A stretch of 31,778 nucleotides of DNA from Prevotella sp. UBA3837. GTDB taxonomy: Bacteria > Bacteroidota > Bacteroidia > Bacteroidales > Bacteroidaceae. The stretch is taken from positions 1 through 31,778 of the forward strand of contig DGHX01000161.1 of assembly GCA_002392835.1 (NCBI GenBank). Direction: 5' to 3'. Position 1 is the first letter of the stretch. The number at the start of each line of letters is the position of its first letter. The notes beneath the pieces are model-generated. The model had not been told where the DNA came from, did not search any database, and worked only from the letters and a program-made list of their open reading frames with translations. Below are positions 24,284 through 31,718 of this stretch, piece after piece. The translations under genes were made by a program, and so were the position numbers.

Positions 24284-26296
24284 TCACCATCCGGGGTTCT
24301 GTGTCAGTCCATAGCCCTTCTGAATCTCAATACGCGATACGGGGTCAAGATACCACTTGTTGGTCCAGTAGCCGGGATCCCACCAGCGGCGGTGTCCGAT
24401 AGTAATCTCTGGCTTCTCGTACTCGAACTTCGGCCAAGGTGTCGAGGGGTCCCACTGTGTGTCGCCCTCCATGCGGTTGCCGTTGTCATCCAGTCGATAG
24501 ACGCGGATTTCATGCAGAGGCTTGGTGAAGAGGTCCTGGCGCATGCGGCGAATCATGTCGTAAGTGCGGTCGCCACACTCGGCACCGATCTCGCAGTTGC
24601 GCTCACGCAGTATTTCGTTGATGAGGTTCTCCTTGTTCGACGTGAGGTTCAGCTCGGGGTTCATCTGCTCCAGGCGTCCCAGTCCCACGCGGCTGCGCAC
24701 CACGTGCAGGTCGTCGAGTGCTCCCTTCAGGTCGCCGGTCTCGGCCTTTGCCTCTGCGCTGATGAGGTACATCTCGGCCAGACGGATGTACGACACGCCG
24801 ATGTACTCGTCGTCATAGCGGCTGCCGCCCTTGTAGTCGAGGAACCACTTGAACTTGACGTATCCCGAAGCCACGTCGTCAGAGTTGTTGTTGAAGTTCG
24901 AGTTGTTCTGCAGGCATCCTCCCACCCACGGGTCGTTGTAGGTCTGTCCGGCATAGTCGAATCCTGCGGGCAGGTTGTGGCGGGGCACCACCATGGTCTC
25001 GTAGAGTCGCGGGTCGCGGTCGGCAAACATGTCGATGCCGTTGGGGTTCTTGCCTGCTCCATAGAGGTTCTCGTAGGGGAAGTTACGTCCGTCCTGCATG
25101 CCGAAGCACTCCATCAGCTCGTTGGTGGGTACCTGTCCGCCCTGGCGCACGCAGTCGATGGTCCATCCGTTCCATCCCCATCCCCATCCGTTGCTGACGT
25201 TACCGTCCTGCACGGAGCTGGAGAAGAGCTGTGTGGGGTGAGCATCGAATATCTTCTCGTGGTGGGTGGCATCATTGCGATAGCGGTAGGCACGGCGGTA
25301 GGCAGTGCGGTATCCGGCCTCGTCCTGGCTGGTGGGCTGCACCAGCTGGTAGTAGTTGCCGTTGGCAGCGTTGTCAGCAAAGAAGTCGTTGCAGGCCTGC
25401 AGGCAGCGGTTCCACAGCGAGTGGTCCTCCTTGCCGAACCATACGTGCAGTTCGTCCTCCAGTCCGGTGGGCTTCTTGTCGTAGCGCATGTAGGGCTCTG
25501 CGTTGTTGAACAGCGGCGATGCTGCAAACATCCACACCTTGGCACGCAGTGCGCGGGCCGAAGCGCGTGTCAGTCGGCCTGACCACTGTCCCAGGTCAGC
25601 GTCGGGCACGTTCCAGCGATAGCCGGGCTCGTCGATGGCACACTGTATGAGCGAGTCAATGAACTCTACGGTCTGCCAAGCCGTTGAGCGCCCTTCGGTG
25701 AAGTCCTCGCCCACGGGGTATGCCTTCTTGATGAGGCAGAGGCCTCCGAAGTTGCGGAATGCGTCGAAGTAGCGGCTGGCCATGATGGTGTATGCCTCGC
25801 CCTTGAGGCAGCTCTTCTCCGTGGCGTCCATGTCGGGCACGCGGTCGATGTTCTCGATGATCTGCCAGCACTTGCGCACGGTCTCGTAGATGGAGACGCG
25901 GCCTCCGGCTACGTCGCCCAGTCCTTTCGTTGAGTACGAGAACTTACCCATGAAGTTACCGTTGTCGGTATCCTGTGCATCCTCGGTCAGTCCGCCGGGG
26001 TAGTAGCTCTGTATGGGTCCGCCCCATCCCACGTAGCAGTGGTACGAGTCGGAGAGCACGTCGATGGGTGCTCCGTTCATCATGTTTCCTGAAGTGTAGG
26101 TACAGTAGAGCTGTCCGTAGGCACTCCACAGGAAGTTGCGAGTGTATTCGGCCTTGCCGAACACCGTGTCGATGTTCACGTCGACACCGGGTGCTTTTTC
26201 CAGGAAGGCGTTGCCCACGTTGAAGTCGTCGACACATGCAGTGAAGAGACCAGCGGCCATGCCCAGAGCCAGTATATAATTATATGTCTTTTTCAT
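24284..26296 (-). CDS. SusD/RagB-family outer-membrane lipoprotein (first pair)
   Basis: The protein has 670 residues from ATG 26296. The lipobox cysteine is C21 (GLFTAC), followed by VDDFNVGN. SusD features include NFLWSAYGQLY, GEAYTIMASRYFDAFRNFGGLCLIKKAYP, the SYIRLAEMYLISAEAKAETG section and the ending IEIQKGYGLTQNPGW. It is about 100 residues longer than susD2, mostly in the aromatic-rich central loops (GNVSNGWGWGWNGW), which often shape the glycan-binding site. It lies 30 bp after susC1 and pairs with it. Confidence 0.95.
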   Translation of the reverse strand: MKKTYNYILALGMAAGLFTACVDDFNVGNAFLEKAPGVDVNIDTVFGKAEYTRNFLWSAYGQLYCTYTSGNMMNGAPIDVLSDSYHCYVGWGGPIQSYYPGGLTEDAQDTDNGNFMGKFSYSTKGLGDVAGGRVSIYETVRKCWQIIENIDRVPDMDATEKSCLKGEAYTIMASRYFDAFRNFGGLCLIKKAYPVGEDFTEGRSTAWQTVEFIDSLIQCAIDEPGYRWNVPDADLGQWSGRLTRASARALRAKVWMFAASPLFNNAEPYMRYDKKPTGLEDELHVWFGKEDHSLWNRCLQACNDFFADNAANGNYYQLVQPTSQDEAGYRTAYRRAYRYRNDATHHEKIFDAHPTQLFSSSVQDGNVSNGWGWGWNGWTIDCVRQGGQVPTNELMECFGMQDGRNFPYENLYGAGKNPNGIDMFADRDPRLYETMVVPRHNLPAGFDYAGQTYNDPWVGGCLQNNSNFNNNSDDVASGYVKFKWFLDYKGGSRYDDEYIGVSYIRLAEMYLISAEAKAETGDLKGALDDLHVVRSRVGLGRLEQMNPELNLTSNKENLINEILRERNCEIGAECGDRTYDMIRRMRQDLFTKPLHEIRVYRLDDNGNRMEGDTQWDPSTPWPKFEYEKPEITIGHRRWWDPGYWTNKWYLDPVSRIEIQKGYGLTQNPGW

Positions 26297-26326
26297 AATC
26301 TTCAATATTCAATTTTCAATCTGCAA

Positions 26327-29300
26327 TTAGAAGTTCACCTGCACGCCGAAGTTATACACACGTGTCATAGGATAGCGCACGCCGAAGTCGAGTCCTGAGC
26401 CGGGAGCCTCGGGGTCGTTGCCCTTAAAGTCGGCGAAGGTCAGCAGGTTCTGTCCTGAAGCGTAGAAGCGGACGTAGTTGAGCAGCGAGAGGAACTTGGG
26501 CTTGTTGATGGTGTAGCCAATCTCCAGGTTCTTCAGTCGCACATACTTCGAGTCGATGATCCAAGCCTGCGAGTCACGGTTGTTGTGCACACGGTTGGTG
26601 AACGATATACGCGGCAGTATGGCGTTGGGGTTGTCCACGGTCCAGCTGTTGTCGGCAACCCACTGTGCCAGTGCCGAGGTGTTGGTCGAGCCGAACTGGT
26701 CGCGGAAGTATCCGTTCAGTGCGCGGCTGGTGTTGTCGGCGCCCACCCACAGCATAGAGAAGTCAAATCCCTTCCAGTTCAGGTTGGCGTTGATACTCCA
26801 GGTGATTTCGGGGTTGTCGGTATAGCCGAGGGGCTTCTGGTCGTTCTGGTCAACGATGCCGTCGCCATTGAGGTCTACGTACACTGCGTCACCATACTTC
26901 AGTGCGATGTTCTGGTCAGGCATGTCCGTGCCGTACTTGGCCTTGTAGCGGTCCTCTGTGCCGGGCTGGTAGAACTCGAAGAGGTCGTAGCCGAAGCGCT
27001 GTCCCACGGGCAGTCCGGTGTGGCGCAGGTAATCGTACATGGGCGGCACCTCGAGCATCTCGATGACCTTGTTGCGTGCGAAGGCGATGCTGGGGCTGAT
27101 GCTGTAGCGCAGGTCACCCACCTTGTCGGCCCACTTCAGTGTGAGCTCGTAGCCGTGGTTCTTCACGCGGCCCTCGTTCACGTAGCTGGCGGGCAGGCTG
27201 GTCACTGCGGGCAGCAGTGCTGCGTTCGACACGAGGATGTCCTTGCGGTCTTCCCAGAAGAGGTCGAGGTTGGTGGTGAGGCGGTCGTTCAGGAAGGCGA
27301 GGTCAACACCGAGGTTGATCTTCGAAGCCGTCTCCCACGTCACATTGGGGTTACCGGCGGTAAGCTCACGCACTGCCTGCAGCCAGTTGCCGCTGGTACC
27401 GAAGTTGGCACCGCGCACCTGCGGGTTGGTGGTCATCGAGCCCTGGAAGAACTGCCATGCACCGGGCAGGTAGAGGAAGCGTGCACCGTTGGTGTTGTCG
27501 TTACCGACCTTACCCCATGATCCGCGCAGCTTCATGTAGCCGATGTAGGGTTTGATGGGCTCCCAGAACTTCTCGCTCGACGGAATCCAGCCTAATGAGA
27601 ACGAGGGGAACACACCGTAGCGCTTGCCCTCGGCGAAGTTCTCCGATCCGTTGTAGCCGATGTTGAAGTCAACGAGGTAGCGGGTGTCGTAGTCGTAGGT
27701 GACGCGGCCCACCAGTCCTACGTAGCCCTTAGGAATGGACTGGTAGAGGCTGTTGTCCGAGTCCCAGGGATAGTAGGTCTTGCTCTGGTTGTAGAGCAAC
27801 AGTGCGCCCACGTTGTGCTTTCCGAACTTGCGGGCGTAGTTCAGGCTGGCCTCAGCATACCAGTTGCGGTTGCCCCACTTGGCCTCGCTGTAGGGGAGCG
27901 TCCAGGTAATGTTCTCCTTGCGGAGTACCTCCTGGCCGTTGTCCAGTGTGGCGACGTAGGTGACGCCCGTTCCGAATCCGTTCTGGCGGTTCTTGCGGGC
28001 GGTATAGTCAGTATTGTACGAGCCCTTGATCTTAAAGTCCAGACCCGGTGTGATGAAGCTCAGGTTGAGCTTGTACTGCAGGTCGAGGTTCAGCACGTTG
28101 GTGCTCTCGCCCACGTAACCCAGGTCGTAGTAGTTCGAGAGTGCGTCGCGGTCGTAGGGACCCACGAGCGCTTCGTCGGCCACGATGTGGCGGCCCTGGT
28201 CGTCAACGCCGATGCCGGCGTAAGGCGTGGCACCCTGCAAGTAGCGGAAGAGGAAGCCCTCTCCGCCGCCCATGGTGGTGCGGTTCTGCACGCGTCCGCC
28301 CAGGGTGAGCGACAGCTGACTGTACTTCGACACGTCGATGTCGAGGTTGGCACGATAGTTGAAGCGGTTGTACTTGAAGGTCTCGTCCTTGTTATCAGAG
28401 AAGGTCTTGAACAGCGAGTTCTGGTTCAGGAAACCGGCCGAGACGAAGTAGCGCACCTTCTCGGTACCGCCGTTCACATTCACGTTCACCTGCTCCTGCC
28501 AAGCGGCGTCGTCCATCATGTAGTCAATCCAGTCAGTGTTGGGGAACGTGGTGGGCATGTCGCCCGTGCGGAAGTGCTCCATCACGTCCTGGCTGAAGCG
28601 GATGCCGGTATCGGCATAGGGTGTGTAGTCGCCGATGGTAGCCGACTTGGGCCACTGGTCCATGGGCAGAGCGTCGGTGATGGCGGTGTAGTTCCACATC
28701 TTACCGTAGGTATAGGAGTCGGCGAAGTCGATGAACTTCGATATCTGCTGCACGGCGGCACTGGCCGTGACGCTCACCGACGCCTTTCCGGGCGTACCGC
28801 GCTTCGTGGTGACGAGGATGACGCCGTTAGCGCCGCGCACACCGAAGACGGCCGTTGCCGATGCGTCCTTCAGGATGGAGATGTCGGCAATCTCGTTGGG
28901 GTCGAGCTGTCCGAAGGGGCGCTCCACACCGTCGACGAGGACCAGAGGCTCAGCGGAGTTCAGCGAGCCGGTACCACGGACGCGGATGACGGGCTCGTCG
29001 GCACCAGGCATGCCCGAGGGCTGCACCACCGACATGCCGGGCAGCTTACCCTGCAGGGCGTTGGCCACACTTGCCACAGGAGCCTTCAGCAGCTCCTCGC
29101 CACCCAGGGCCGACACGGCACCGGTGATGGTGACCTTCTTCTGCTGACCGTAAGCGATGACCACCACCTCGTCCAGGCTCTGGAAGTCGGGCTTCATGTT
29201 GACGGTCATACGGCGGCTGGCCTTCTGCTGCTGCGTGGTGTAGCCCACGTAGGAGAACTCCAGCGTCGCATTAGGCGAGACGGAGGGCAGCACGAAATTA

Positions 29301-29485
29301 CCGTCGAGATCAGTCACGACACCAGTATTGGCGCCTACCACCTTCACGGAGACACCAATCATGGTTTCGCCTGTCTCATCTTTCACCTGGCCTTCTACCC
29401 GGATGTTCTGGGCAAAAGCCACACTGGGCAACAGGCACAACAATGCCAGCAGCCCAAAGAGATAAGATTTACATTTAATTTCCAT
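26327..29485 (-). CDS. SusC/RagA-family TonB-dependent transporter (first pair)
   Basis: The protein has 1052 residues from ATG 29485 (MEIKCKSYLFGLLALLCLLP), with a signal peptide ending near AFAQ (26). A carboxypeptidase-regulatory-like beta-sandwich follows (~28-105: VEGQVKDETGETMIGVSV), then the SusC-type junction SLDEVVVIAYG. The plug (~115-225) contains IRVRGTGSLNSAEPLVLVDG and ISILKDASATAVFGVRGANG, and the rest is the beta-barrel ending VYNFGVQVNF. It is the first gene of the locus. Its transcript probably starts near 29717 and has an unusually long structured leader. Confidence 0.96.
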   Translation of the reverse strand: MEIKCKSYLFGLLALLCLLPSVAFAQNIRVEGQVKDETGETMIGVSVKVVGANTGVVTDLDGNFVLPSVSPNATLEFSYVGYTTQQQKASRRMTVNMKPDFQSLDEVVVIAYGQQKKVTITGAVSALGGEELLKAPVASVANALQGKLPGMSVVQPSGMPGADEPVIRVRGTGSLNSAEPLVLVDGVERPFGQLDPNEIADISILKDASATAVFGVRGANGVILVTTKRGTPGKASVSVTASAAVQQISKFIDFADSYTYGKMWNYTAITDALPMDQWPKSATIGDYTPYADTGIRFSQDVMEHFRTGDMPTTFPNTDWIDYMMDDAAWQEQVNVNVNGGTEKVRYFVSAGFLNQNSLFKTFSDNKDETFKYNRFNYRANLDIDVSKYSQLSLTLGGRVQNRTTMGGGEGFLFRYLQGATPYAGIGVDDQGRHIVADEALVGPYDRDALSNYYDLGYVGESTNVLNLDLQYKLNLSFITPGLDFKIKGSYNTDYTARKNRQNGFGTGVTYVATLDNGQEVLRKENITWTLPYSEAKWGNRNWYAEASLNYARKFGKHNVGALLLYNQSKTYYPWDSDNSLYQSIPKGYVGLVGRVTYDYDTRYLVDFNIGYNGSENFAEGKRYGVFPSFSLGWIPSSEKFWEPIKPYIGYMKLRGSWGKVGNDNTNGARFLYLPGAWQFFQGSMTTNPQVRGANFGTSGNWLQAVRELTAGNPNVTWETASKINLGVDLAFLNDRLTTNLDLFWEDRKDILVSNAALLPAVTSLPASYVNEGRVKNHGYELTLKWADKVGDLRYSISPSIAFARNKVIEMLEVPPMYDYLRHTGLPVGQRFGYDLFEFYQPGTEDRYKAKYGTDMPDQNIALKYGDAVYVDLNGDGIVDQNDQKPLGYTDNPEITWSINANLNWKGFDFSMLWVGADNTSRALNGYFRDQFGSTNTSALAQWVADNSWTVDNPNAILPRISFTNRVHNNRDSQAWIIDSKYVRLKNLEIGYTINKPKFLSLLNYVRFYASGQNLLTFADFKGNDPEAPGSGLDFGVRYPMTRVYNFGVQVNF

Positions 29486-29495
29486 AAAAAAAGAG

Positions 29496-29534
29496 TTAGT
29501 TAACATTTTTAGTTTCGATCGTACTGTTTTTCAT
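29496..29534 (-). CDS. Possible 12-codon upstream ORF before susC1
   Basis: ATG 29534 opens MKNSTIETKNVN, stopping at 29496, ten bases before the susC1 start codon. Placement suits termination-reinitiation, but it is too short to support by sequence alone. Confidence 0.2.
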   Translation of the reverse strand: MKNSTIETKNVN

Positions 29535-29546
29535 GAATGCAGTGCC

Positions 29547-29675
29547 TCAGCACAGCGGCCCGGTGGGCGGCGAGAGGCCCGCGCGGGCAGCAGTATACAC
29601 ATGCGAAACATGCCACGGGACGGTGTCCGGGCACAATGCGGCAAGTATGTAGCTGTTACTGCATTTAGGGTTCAT
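29547..29675 (-). CDS. Possible 42-residue leader peptide in the susC1 5' leader
   Basis: ATG 29675 opens an ORF of 42 codons ending at TGA 29547, about 40 nt after the likely transcription start. It encodes a peptide with three cysteines (5, 15, 42) and a proline-rich end (LSPPTGPLC). The codons overlap GC-rich hairpins, so either the RNA structure or the peptide could be the functional part. It has no signal peptide and no recognised family. It is unknown whether it is translated. Confidence 0.35.
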   Translation of the reverse strand: MNPKCSNSYILAALCPDTVPWHVSHVYTAARAGLSPPTGPLC

Positions 29676-29723
29676 GGTCGTTGTTAGTCAGTATAATGAT
29701 ACAATTATTAGGCTATTTCGGTG

Positions 29724-29731
29724 CAAAGTTA
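29724..29731 (-). promoter_or_regulatory. Promoter -7 box of the SusC/D operon
   Basis: TAACTTTG on the minus strand (29731-29724) matches TAnnTTTG. No clear TTTG sits at the right distance upstream, only A/T-rich sequence, which is compatible with an activator-dependent promoter. Confidence 0.6.
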
Positions 29732-29965
29732 GGTATTTTTTTTGAAACGTAATAATTTTTTATTGACTTTTGTTGATACTTTTTTGCTTTTCTCTACGTA
29801 AAATTACTATTGCTGCATAATATAATAAAATGTACGTACGCGCGCGCGAAACATAATAATATATGATTATCCGCAATCGTACCACCAAGACGCTTTCAGC
29901 GTCTTAACAATCCCGCAAGTTGAACTTTTCAACCGTATAGGTCGAAAAATTTTTTGCCCAAATTT
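29732..29965. other. AT-rich divergent intergenic segment with small hairpins
   Basis: No gene is seen. The segment holds GTACGTAC next to an alternating CG tract (~29832-29848), a perfect 8-bp hairpin AAGACGCT-ttc-AGCGTCTT (29887-29905) and a 6-bp hairpin GTTGAA-ctt-TTCAAC (29919-29933). Regulator binding sites for the locus are likely here but none can be named. Confidence 0.4.
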
Positions 29966-30290
29966 CCTACACTCTTACACGCGCCGCTGTGTCACAAGCA
30001 GTTACGAGTGTAGAATGGCGTGTAGGAGTGTAAGATGATTCTACACTCAACGCAGCCCTGTAGGATTTGCCGCCCATCATCCTGAAGGATGATGGACGAA
30101 AACGCAGGAGAGATGGCTCCTACTGAACGGCTCAGAATAAAATGCGGGCCGGAAAATTTTGTCCCAGGGCCTGGGACAAAATTTTCCGGCCCGCATTTTT
30201 CATTCGGCAGTGCAAAATCATCCTACACTCCTACACGCCATTCTACACTCGTAACTGCCTGTGACACAGCGGCGCGTGTAAGAGTGTAAG
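29966..30290. repeat. Intergenic inverted-repeat element B
   Basis: Arms 29966-30040 and 30216-30290 are 75-bp inverted copies with only three mismatches by hand alignment. Weaker pairing continues about 15 bp outward (TTTTGC..CCAAAT on each side). Each arm is itself hairpin-like, starting CTACACTCTTACAC-type and ending with its near complement. The interior has a perfect 22-bp palindrome CCATCATCCT-ga-AGGATGATGG (30074-30095 region) and the 61-bp palindrome at 30139-30199. It lies between the divergent susC1 and CE7 promoters. No transposase or believable ORF is inside. Confidence 0.85.
30139..30199. repeat. Perfect 61-bp palindrome in element B
   Basis: Thirty bases on each side of G30169 are exact complements. 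The outer parts carry AAAATGCGGGCCGG and the centre is GTCCCAGGGCCTGGGAC, identical to the centre of the palindrome at 11241-11285. GCGGGCC boxes sit 21 bp either side of the centre. It would block or terminate transcripts passing from either side. Confidence 0.9.
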
Positions 30291-30389
30291 ATATTTGGCC
30301 GCAAAATAATTTTATTGGTGTCCGAGGGAAATGACAGCCGAGTATCAGTCTTTGCAAAGAAAATACCAATAGAAATGAAAGAAAAGTCG

Positions 30390-30397
30390 TATCTTTG
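30390..30397 (+). promoter_or_regulatory. Promoter -7 box of the CE7 esterase gene
   Basis: TATCTTTG matches TAnnTTTG, 28 bp before the ATG at 30426 and downstream of element B. No TTTG is found at the ideal -33 spacing. Confidence 0.6.
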
Positions 30398-30425
30398 CAA
30401 CCAGTAATCGCAAATAACTAAAGAC

Positions 30426-31718
30426 ATGAAAAGAAACCTGCTTTTTTTGCTGCTGGCCCTTGTGGCCACCCTGCCCCTGACAGCTCAGATCAGGGGTAAC
30501 AACATCGTCGTTACCGTAGAGCCCGACCATCAGGACTGGCACTACCAGCTGGGCCAGACGGCCCGCTTCCAGGTTGAGGTGCGCCGCCAGGGCACGCTGC
30601 TGCCGAATGTGAGCATCGACTACGACGCCGGTCCTGAGATGTACCAGACGGAGAAGAAGAGCCTGACGCTGAAGGACGGCACACTCGAGCTGAAGGGCAC
30701 GATGAAGCAGCCCGGCTTCTACCGCGTCGACGTGGTGGCACATGTCGACGGCAAGGACTACAAGAGCGCCTGCGCAGCTGCCTTCGCACCCGAGCAGCTG
30801 CAGCCCTCGACGGTGATGCCACAGGACTTCGAGCAGTTCTGGCAGGAGGCCATGAAGCAGGCCCGCTACACCGACCTGAACCCCACGCGCCGCCTGCTGC
30901 CTGAGCGCTGCACGAAAGACGTGAACGTGTACGAGGTGTCGTTCAACAACATCAAGTGGGGCTCGCGCACCTACGGCATCCTCTGTGTGCCCGTGAAGGA
31001 GGGCTCCTACCCTGCCCTGCTGCGCGTGCCCGGAGCCGGTGTCAGGCCCTATCAGGGCGATATCTGGACGGCCTCGCAGGGCGTCGTCACACTGGAGATA
31101 GGCATCCACGGCGTGCCCGTGACCATGCCGCAACAGGTGTACACTGACATGAACGAGGGCACGCTGAGCGGATACTGGGAGTTTGGCATGGACGACCGCG
31201 ACAAGTCGTACTACAAGCATGTCATCGTGGGCTGTCTGCGCGCCGTGGACTATATTGAGCAGTACACGCCGTGGAACAAGCAGCAGCTGGGCGTCACCGG
31301 CTCCAGCCAGGGCGGATTCCTCAGCCTCGCCGTGGCCGGACTCGACAAGCGCGTCACCTGCTACGCTCCCGTGCACGCCGCACTCTGCGACCACACCAAC
31401 TCACTGCGGGGCAAAGCCTGTGGGTGGCCGCACTATTTCTACTGGAACAAGGGCAAGGGCATGGAGAAGCACATCGAGACATCGCGCTACTACGACGGCG
31501 TGAACTTCGCCCGGCTCATCACCCCGCAGCAGAAGGGATGGTTCTCCTTCGGCTACTGCGACGACGTGGTACCCCCCACATCAGCCTGGGCCACCTACAA
31601 CACCGTGAAGGGTCCAAAGGAGATATCGCCCTACCAGGCCACCTGGCATTACTGGCACCAGGAGCAGTGGGACGAATGGGAATCCTGGCTGCTGAAAGAG
31701 CTGGGCGCCAAGCAATAG
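30426..31718 (+). CDS. CE7 family acetyl esterase (acetyl xylan esterase/AXE1 type)
   Basis: The protein has 430 residues. The signal peptide 1 to ~20 (LLLALVATLPLTAQ) lacks a lipobox, so a periplasmic enzyme is likely. Residues ~25-120 form an N-terminal beta-sandwich, followed by an alpha/beta-hydrolase domain of the AXE1 type. The nucleophile is S294 in GSSQGG, the acid D379 in GYCDDVVPP and the histidine H411 in HYWHQEQW. CE7 enzymes remove acetyl groups from small acetylated sugars and oligosaccharides. Divergent from the SusC/D operon, it probably deacetylates imported mannan- or xylan-type oligosaccharides. The first ATG fits the promoter. The last 60 bases of the window after its stop hold no recognisable gene. 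Confidence 0.93.
   Translation: MKRNLLFLLLALVATLPLTAQIRGNNIVVTVEPDHQDWHYQLGQTARFQVEVRRQGTLLPNVSIDYDAGPEMYQTEKKSLTLKDGTLELKGTMKQPGFYRVDVVAHVDGKDYKSACAAAFAPEQLQPSTVMPQDFEQFWQEAMKQARYTDLNPTRRLLPERCTKDVNVYEVSFNNIKWGSRTYGILCVPVKEGSYPALLRVPGAGVRPYQGDIWTASQGVVTLEIGIHGVPVTMPQQVYTDMNEGTLSGYWEFGMDDRDKSYYKHVIVGCLRAVDYIEQYTPWNKQQLGVTGSSQGGFLSLAVAGLDKRVTCYAPVHAALCDHTNSLRGKACGWPHYFYWNKGKGMEKHIETSRYYDGVNFARLITPQQKGWFSFGYCDDVVPPTSAWATYNTVKGPKEISPYQATWHYWHQEQWDEWESWLLKELGAKQ

Larger units (their letters stand above)
29486..29717 (-). promoter_or_regulatory. Long structured 5' leader of susC1
   Basis: About 230 nt separate the predicted start of transcription from the susC1 ATG. The middle is much richer in G+C than the flanks. 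It contains a 12-bp palindrome GCCCGCGCGGGC (29577-29588) and a hairpin TGCC-GGAC/GTCC-GGCA (29611-29633), plus the two upstream ORFs. Control by RNA folding, translation or attenuation is inferred. Confidence 0.5.

Noticed and set aside
27815..29503. 562-codon open frame opposite susC1
   Set aside because: Antisense shadow of the transporter with no recognisable domain or signal.
29860..29880. Possible DnaA box and origin (TTATCCGCA)
   Set aside because: A single imperfect match, no cluster of boxes and no dnaA or dnaN nearby.
30089..30289. 66-codon ORF within element B
   Set aside because: It is made mostly of the 61-bp palindrome and one repeat arm, so coding is unlikely.
29966..30290. 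CRISPR array from the repeated TACACTC motifs
   Set aside because: The motifs are inverted, unevenly spaced and without spacers of constant length, and no cas genes are nearby.
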